A stretch of DNA of 64,000 nucleotides, from assembly GCA_023052935.1 (NCBI GenBank), contig CM041294.1:44992736-45056735 (forward strand). The letters run 5' to 3'. Both the position numbers and the translations under genes were made by a program. Below, one piece after another: positions 58,060 through 64,000 of this stretch; within the stretch, counting starts at the first letter, position 1, and the number at the start of each line of letters is the position of its first letter. The DNA comes from Piezodorus guildinii. Taxonomy: Eukaryota > Arthropoda > Insecta > Hemiptera > Pentatomidae. A model generated the notes under the pieces. The model was given only the letters and a program-made list of their open reading frames with translations. It was not told the DNA's origin and made no database searches.

Positions 58060-58443
58060 AAAAAAAAAAAAAAAAGATTCAACTTGTATCATATCTTATT
58101 TATATTTCGATTTATTGATTTTTGTAATTTTTTTTTGTTTTTTATATTAAGAACAGTAATATAATATTCCGTTTATAAGAGAAAGATTTTTAAAAAAAAT
58201 TATCTGATGCACAAAGTTGTAAAAAGTAATATAAAGTGAGAAATTGGGAATAAACTTATTACTGACTAACAATTTAATATAGATATATTACTAAATCTAA
58301 ATTATATGTTTCTCACGAAAATGAATACTCGTTTTATTGAAATCAATTCAAAATGTTTTTCAAATTGAATATTTAATAGTTATTAAATTGAGTTTAATTG
58401 TCGAGGTAAATGGAAGTCGTGTGTTGCCCGCACCAGATTTTTT
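58060..58443 (-). mobile_element. HINE-like element, 5' part, at the left edge of the foldback
   Basis: Reversed from 58443 it begins AAAAAATCTGGTGCGGGCAA, CACACGACTTCCATTTACCTC and continues in family order to about 58060, where it is truncated. Its 5' end faces the palindrome centre. Positions from 58242 rightward are mirrored at the other edge. Confidence 0.7.
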
Positions 58444-58612
58444 ATTAATCTAACTACAAAATATTAAATTATAAATTTCCATTCCCTTAATCTTGAACAA
58501 CAATAATACAGTTGTAAATAATAAGTAGGTTATTTATATAAAACTTTAATTTTGGTTTTACTGATGTAAACATTCCCTTTTCCTCATAAATCAATCTAAT
58601 TCAGAAGAAAAA

Positions 58613-58616
<4 letters not shown>

Positions 58617-58655
<39 letters not shown>
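58617..58655. repeat. (TA)n microsatellite, left arm
   Basis: TA run joined to the minisatellite; its mirror at 61584-61640 is longer, which accounts for the shift in arm alignment. Confidence 0.9.
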
Positions 58656-58657
<2 letters not shown>

Positions 58658-58850
58658 CATTTCCAAGTCAAATTCAACCTTTTCCAAGTCAAATTCAACC
58701 TTTTCCAAGTCAAATTCAACCTTTTCCAAGTCAAATTCAACCTTTTCCAAGTCAAATTCAACTTTTCCAAGTCAAATTCAACCTTTTCCAAGTCAATTCA
58801 ACCTTTCCAAGTCAAATTCAACCTTTTCCATTTCAAATTCAACCTTTTTC
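58656..58850. repeat. 21-bp minisatellite, left arm
   Basis: About nine units of TTCCAAGTCAAATTCAACC plus two T, some shortened by one to three bases. The mirror at 61450-61582 has about six perfect units. Confidence 0.9.
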
Positions 58851-59044
58851 GATTTCAATAAAATAATAAAAATCAAATTAACATGATTTTATGTTTTAAT
58901 GGTTATTTTAATTACACCTTGTGTTTTTAACCCTTGTGGCTTGTTAAATGTTCCCAGGGGCCTTTCTACATATAATTAGTCACGAATATAATAATAAGTA
59001 TAACCGATACTTTAATTTTAAGACATTTGCGATACAAGGTCTGG

Positions 59045-60007
59045 TAGTCGGATTAGCGGGATTCGTTTTATTTTAAATTTATAATCGCGGGCGAAAATAT
59101 TATCAATAGAGGTTTATTTTAACTTTTTCGTATTTATTGGATACAAGGCTCAGTAGCTGCGTTCCCAAAGGTTCGTTACCGACTACACTATTAATTTTAA
59201 TCGCGCTCGCTCAAATATGGGTTTATTATAATTTTTTCGTATTTATTGGATACAAGGCTCAGTAGCTGCGTTCCCAAAGGTTCGTTACCGATTACACTAT
59301 TAATTTTAATCGCGCTCGCTCAAATATGGTTTTATTATGACTTTTTCGTATTTATTGGATACTAGGCTCAGTAGCTGCGTTCCCAAAGGTTCGTTACCGA
59401 TTACACTATTAATTTTAATCGCGCTCCCTCAAATATCGGTTTATTATAACTTTTTCGTATTTATTGGATACTAGGCTCAGTTGCTGCGTTACAGGGGGTT
59501 CTTTCCCGACCATTCTATTAATTATTCGTACGCTCGCTCAAATATGGGTTTATTATAACTTTTTCGTATTTAATTGATACTAGGCACAGTAGCAGCGTTA
59601 CGGGGGGTTCTTCCCGACCATTCTATTAATTATTCGTGCCCTCACTCAAATATGGGTTTATTATAACTTTTTCGTATTTATTGGATACTAGGCTCAGTTG
59701 CTGCGTTACAGGGGGTTCTTTCCCGACCATTCTATTAATTATTCGTACGCTCGCTCAAATATGGGTTTATTATAACTTTTTCGTATTTAATTGATACTAG
59801 GCACAGTAGCAGCGTTACAGGGGGTTCTTTCCCGACCATTCTATTAATTATTCGTGCCCTCACTCAAATATGGGTTTATTATAACTTTTTCGTATTTATT
59901 GGATACTAGGCTCAGTTGCTGCGTTACAGGGGGTTCTTTCCCGACCATTCTATTAATTATTCGTACGCTCGCTCAAATATGGGTTTATTATAACTTTTTC
60001 GTATTTA
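59045..60007. repeat. 109-bp tandem array, left arm
   Basis: About nine units, each with AACTTTTTCGTATTTATTGG at its start and GCTCAAATATGGGTTTATTA at its end. The first three are type A (GCGTTCCCAAAGGTTCGTTA). The later ones alternate between two B variants (GCTCAGTTGCTGCGTTACAG and GCACAGTAGCAGCGTTAC). This creates a 218-bp higher-order unit. The outermost unit is degenerate. Confidence 0.9.
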
Positions 60008-60290
60008 CCAAAGTTATCTTTTTGGTTAATATTTTGGAGTTTGATAATAATCAGCTAAACAGAACGATTTTGTAAGTACATTCTTATTTGATAAACCTCT
60101 ACTTGAGTTAGCGCAATTAAAATTAATAGTATAATCTGTAACGAGTCCTTGGTTACGCAGCGACTGAGCCTAGTATGCAGTAAAGACGAAAAAGTTAAAA
60201 TAAACCTCTTCTTGAGCAAGAGCACTTAAAATAAATTAAATAATTGGGATAGCAACCTCCGCAACGCATCAACTGAGCCTAATAGCGAAT
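60008..60290. other. Foldback spacer
   Basis: 283 bp between the arms. The first ~80 bp are unique; the rest holds two degenerate 109-bp units in right-arm orientation. No coding capacity. Confidence 0.7.
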
Positions 60291-61200
60291 AAATACGAAA
60301 AAGTTATAATAAACCCATATTTGAGCGAGCGCACGAATAATTAATAGAATGGTCGGGAAAGAACCCCCCGTAACGCAGCTACTGTGCCTAGTATCCAATA
60401 AATACGATAAAGTTATAATAAACCCATATTTGAGCGAGCGCGATTAAAATTAATAGTGTAATCGGTAACGAACCTTTGGGAACGCAGCTACTGAGCCTAG
60501 TATCCAATAAATACGAAAAATGTATAATAAACCGATATTTGAGGGAGCGCGATTAAAATTAATAGTGTAATCGGTAACGAACCTTTGGGAACGCAGCTAC
60601 TGAGCCTAGTATCCAATAAATACGAAAAATGTATAATAAACCGATATTTGAGGGAGCGCGATTAAAATTAATAGTGTAATCGGTAACGAACCTTTGGGAA
60701 CGCAGCTACTGAGCCTTGCATCCAATAAATACGAAAAAGTCATAATAAATCCATATTTGAGCGAGCGCGATTAAAATTAACAGTGTAATCGGTAACGAAC
60801 CTTTGGGAACGCAGCTACTGAGCCTTGTATCCAATAAATACGAAAAAGTTATAATAAATCCATATTTGAGCGAGCGCGATTAAAATTAATAGTGTAATCG
60901 GTAACGAACCTTTGGGAACGCAGCTACTGAGCCTTGTATCCAATAAATACGAAAAAGTTATAATAAACCCATATTTGAGCGAGCGCTATTGAAATTAATA
61001 GTGTAGTCGGTAACGAACCTTTGGGAACGCAGCTACTGAGTCTTGTATCCAATAAATACGAAAAAGTTATTATAAACCCATATTTGAGCTAGCGCGATTA
61101 AAATTAATAGTATAATCGGTAACGAACCTTCGGGAACGCATCTGCTGAGCCTACTATCCAATAAATACGAAAAAGTTGAAATAAACCTCTATTGATAATA
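60291..61200. repeat. 109-bp tandem array, right arm
   Basis: About eight to nine units in reverse orientation to the left arm. Only the innermost is type B (GGTCGGGAAAGAACCCCCCG); the others are type A (CGGTAACGAACCTTTGGGAA). Neighbouring type A units are nearly identical, which suggests recent unequal exchange. Confidence 0.9.
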
Positions 61201-61449
61201 TTTTCGCCCGCGATTATAAATCTAAAATAAAACGAATCCCGCTAATCCGACTACCAGACCTTGTATCGCAAATGTCTTAAAATTAAAGTATCGGTTATAC
61301 TTATTATTATATTCGTGACTAATTATATGTAGAAAGTCCCCTGGGAACATTTAACAAGCCATAAGGGTTAAAAACACAAGGTGTAATTAAAATAACCATT
61401 AAAACATAAAATCATGTTAATTTGATTTTTATTATTTTATTGAAATCGA

Positions 61450-61580
61450 AAAAGGTTGAATTTGAAATGGAAAAGGTTGAATTTGACTTGGAAAAGGTTG
61501 AATTTGACTTGGAAAAGGTTGAATTTGACTTGGAAAAGGTTGAATTTGACTTGGAAAAGGTTGAATTTGACTTGGAAATG

Positions 61581-61582
<2 letters not shown>
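61450..61582. repeat. 21-bp minisatellite, right arm
   Basis: About six units of GGTTGAATTTGACTTGGAAA plus one A, followed by (TA)n at 61584-61640. Because 21 is a multiple of three, every frame without a stop gives a seven-residue periodic peptide (VEFDLEK or RLNLTWK). I regard these as artefacts. Confidence 0.9.
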
Positions 61583-61645
<63 letters not shown>

Positions 61646-61825
61646 TAAATATATGTTTTTCTTCTGAATTAGATTGATTTATGAGGAAAAGGGAATGTTT
61701 ACATCAGTAAAACCAAAATTAAAGTTTTATATAAATAACCTACTTATTATTTACAACTGTATTATTGTTATTCAAGATTCAGGGAATGGAAATTTATAAT
61801 TTAATATTTTGTAGTTAGATTAATA

Positions 61826-62026
61826 AAAAATCTGGTGCGGGCAACACACGACTTCCATTTACCTCGACAATTAAACTCAATCTAATAACTATTAAATATT
61901 CAATTTGAAAAACATTTTGAATTGATTTCAATAAAACGAGTATTCATTTTCGTGAGAAACATATAATTTAGATTTAGTAATATATCTATATTAAATTGTT
62001 AATCAGTAATAAGTTTATTCCCAATT
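61826..62026 (+). mobile_element. HINE-like element, 5' part, at the right edge of the foldback
   Basis: Starts AAAAAATCTGGTGCGGGCAA and mirrors 58242-58443. At 62027 the family match stops and a short piece resembling the minisatellite and (TA)n follows (GGAAATGCATATATATATAT). The break therefore lies inside foldback-type sequence. Confidence 0.75.
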
Positions 62027-62056
62027 CTGGAAATGCATATATATATATATGGAAAA

Positions 62057-62849
62057 GTATATTTGGATTAAGTTAGACAGAAATTAACTTTCTTCGGTCT
62101 ATTTCTCTGAAATAGGTTCCATAGTACGATTTATTTTAATGTTTGCCAAAGAGGCATATGTTGATTTAGATTGGAGTTGATATGATGATGTCATGTCAAT
62201 GTTGATTCAATCTATTTGGGAGATATGATCCACTGGTTATTAGCATGATATATTGGCGTCAGGTTCAGGAAGTGGAGAGTGATGGATACACATCTGTTCC
62301 ACCCTTCGTATGATCCGATTATTGTTATGATTTGTTGCCGCTAATTATCAATAAATTGTTTGTTCTTCTTTATCATATTTTCCTTGAAAACAATAGGCTT
62401 TTGCTCTGGATCAAAGGTCTTCGGAGAGCGGGGTTTATATTATATCCGTTTGTTGGCCAGAAATTTTTTTTTTTTTATTTCAGTGAATTCTGCTGTTCAT
62501 ATTTTTTTCCCTGGTAAATTCCATTTTTTAACCAAACACGCTCGACTGGGTTTGTTTTCATGGTAAAACAATATTATTGAATCGGAAATTAAGATCAATT
62601 ACTGGAGGTATTCATGAGTTCCTTTCACAACTGTTTACACAACGAACTCGGAAGTGTGTAGGAAATAGGTAAGTTGTCTGAAGGTGGAGCTGAGTTCCAC
62701 ACTTACCAGTTATCTGAAGACAAAAATCGAAGAGTTGGGGTAAAGATTTGTACCTCACCACTACGTTTCTGAAATAAAATCAGGGTTACAAAAATATGGC
62801 TTTAACGCCGTAAGTATTACTGACGTATTACTTACTGTTTGATGTTTCA
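62057..62849. other. Unassigned stretch, no gene recognised
   Basis: Two overlapping frames at 62332-62566 have no motif. No repeat recognised. Confidence 0.4.
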
Positions 62850-63105
62850 GCTATGTAATTAGTTAAAATTGTTTGAGTCGTTTTGGGAAAAATCGTTAAA
62901 AGGGGAAAATGTGTTGCATAAAATGTCTCTTTCTGGGTTTATCGAGATCTCAGACACATAGTTGTCTTAAATACGAAATAAACAATGAGACATTTTTTGC
63001 AGGGCAGTCATTTCAACTCAGGAGACCCTAAACATATTCCAAATGTTTCACAATCCCAATTCTTTCCCTTACTATAAATTCGATACATAGCTAATTAAAA
63101 GTAAA
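62850..63105 (+). mobile_element. HINE-like element, 3' part, diverged
   Basis: Follows the family order from GTTTGAGTCGTTTTGGG to CAACTCAGGAGACCCTAAAC and CCAATTCTTTCCCTTACTA, ending with a decayed terminus (TAAATTCGATACATAGCTA). There is no CA tract. It may be the 3' half of a copy whose 5' half was lost. Confidence 0.6.
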
Positions 63106-63304
63106 AATCTTAATTTAAAAAAAATATATATATATTTATATATATTAGCGAATACAAGATGGATCTTAGGCTAACATTTATATTATACCCTGAGCCACCT
63201 TCATACTTGGGAGTTTTATTCGACAAACATTTATTTCATTACCTACCAATGCGTTTATGTGGATAGACTAGTACGAAGGATAGGATTATTTTCATTGTTA
63301 AGTC

Positions 63305-64000
63305 AAAAAATGTGGTGCGAGCAACACACGGTTTTTTTTTTACCTCGCTTGTTGAACTTTTAAATAAAAACTAATCAAAGAATAACATTACACGAAGTTT
63401 CGATATAAACATGTGTTTCATTAAATAATCTGTTATGTTTTTAGAGAGAAAATACTTTATTTATAAAGTAATGCTGCTCAACTATATTGGGTTGCTCACA
63501 ACACAGCATACCACAATTTCTATCGAAAGATTTGTTTAAATAATTATAATACTATGTATAACAGTAATATAATATGAAAATATAACTACATTTTGTTATC
63601 TTCCTAATTTAATAAAAATATCCTAACAAAAACGTCTCTTAGAAATACCAACAAAATATATTGAGATTAATCCTAACATATTTAAAATATTTACATGTAC
63701 ACATGCCTCTTACCGGACACCGTGCATGTGGTGGGTTATGAAATCTTTAGCTATCCATCGGTATACTATACATCTTAATAATATTCTTGTGTTCAAAAAC
63801 ACAAAAATTGCAAAAAAAATTTAGTTGTTTATCGAATTCGCTCAACTTGTATATTTAGCCGTTAATTACCATTGGTATGGTATATATGGTATGGCTGATA
63901 AGATAGTGTGCCTAATTTTTTGATAGCTTCAAAATTAAGTACCTTTAATTTTGTAAATATTAAAAAGATTAGATATCAATATAATAGGAAGAACATTTAT
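63305..64000 (+). mobile_element. HINE-like element, diverged, runs off the window
   Basis: Begins AAAAAATGTGGTGCGAGCAA and CACACGGTTTT, then ACATGTGTTTCATTAAATAA, TTAGCTATCCATCGGTATAC and TATCGAATTCGCTCAACTTG in the expected order. It is not finished at position 64000. An extra ~100-200 bp in the middle (63480-63720) is not in other copies. Confidence 0.6.

Larger units (their letters stand above)
58242..62026. repeat. Large foldback: near-palindrome with tandem-repeat arms
   Basis: The left arm (58242-60007) and right arm (60291-62026) are reverse complements; the spacer is 283 bp (60008-60290). Order outward to inward in both arms: HINE 5' end, about 170 bp of unique sequence, (TA)n, 21-bp minisatellite, about 270 bp of unique sequence, 109-bp tandem array. 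Unique parts differ at only a few sites (for example CCCTTGTGGC against CCATAAGGG). Array make-up differs between arms. Long inverted repeats built from internal tandem repeats resemble Drosophila Foldback-type elements. No transposase is present and no target duplication was found. Confidence 0.85.

Noticed and set aside
59045..61200. Regular repeats of about 109 bp as a possible CRISPR array
   Set aside because: Units are contiguous with no unique spacers, far longer than CRISPR repeats, and lie in an animal genome inside a palindrome.
61422..61677. Two overlapping frames encoding a seven-residue periodic peptide followed by Ile-Tyr repeats (also on the minus strand at 58591-58791)
   Set aside because: Produced by a 21-bp minisatellite and a TA tract; several frames are open at once and copy number differs between arms. 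No sign of selection for protein.
58242..62026. The large palindrome as a pure fold-back sequencing artefact
   Set aside because: The arms differ in minisatellite number, TA length, single bases and order of 109-bp unit types, which an artefact from one molecule would not show. Not fully excluded without reads.

Overview
This is a gene-poor, strongly AT-rich stretch of an animal nuclear genome, most likely an insect. I could recognise no host gene, rRNA or functional tRNA. What can be identified is transposable-element DNA of types common in insects: Jockey-clade and other non-LTR retrotransposons, Penelope-like elements (PLEs) with GIY-YIG endonuclease remains, tRNA-derived SINEs, a canonical Helitron, mariner and Tc1 remnants, and about a dozen copies of a Helentron/DINE-1-like non-autonomous family. 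(TA)n and other microsatellites are frequent. Species and chromosome cannot be told from the sequence.

Layout. 1-15 kb: AT-rich DNA with two SINE-A copies (4.76-5.05 and 12.60-12.88 kb), a 5'-truncated Jockey LINE (6.0-6.7 kb), a CR1/L2-like LINE remnant (8.65-9.19 kb) and a SINE-B piece (9.79-9.93 kb). 15-19.3 kb: a cluster of HINE-like copies, SINE-A copies and LINE ends. 20.2-25.4 kb: the best preserved element, a Jockey-like retrotransposon on the minus strand (ORF1 gag; ORF2 endonuclease plus reverse transcriptase, broken by one base), inserted inside the GIY-YIG region of an older PLE. 26.6-30 kb: SINE-B, a LINE remnant, a SINE inserted in a SINE, and a Helitron carrying an internally deleted mariner. 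31-35 kb: three HINE-like copies, two of them an almost identical 808-bp tandem pair. 35-41 kb: SINE-B copies and a dead sister of the Jockey-like element. 41-54 kb: a second PLE, an unnamed repeat family present twice, a terminal-inverted-repeat element and a decayed LINE. 53.8-57.7 kb: HINE copies in tandem, a Jockey gag/endonuclease fragment and a Tc1 remnant. 58.2-62.0 kb: a large near-palindrome (about 1.77-kb arms, 283-bp spacer) whose arms hold a (TA)n tract, a 21-bp minisatellite and a 109-bp tandem repeat, and whose outer ends are two HINE 5' ends facing inward. 62-64 kb: more HINE sequence running off the window.

How the parts relate. The Jockey LINE at 6.0-6.7 kb and 18.75-19.08 kb shares its last ~140 bp with SINE-A, as expected if SINE-A borrows that LINE's retrotransposition machinery. 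The HINE-like family supplies tandem arrays, an internal CA microsatellite and the edges of the large foldback. Nesting gives relative ages: PLE older than Jockey-like element; Helitron older than mariner; one SINE-A older than another.

All family assignments were made by eye from translated motifs and terminal structures. No database search was run. Boundaries of degenerate copies are good to roughly 10-30 bases unless a target-site duplication is described.
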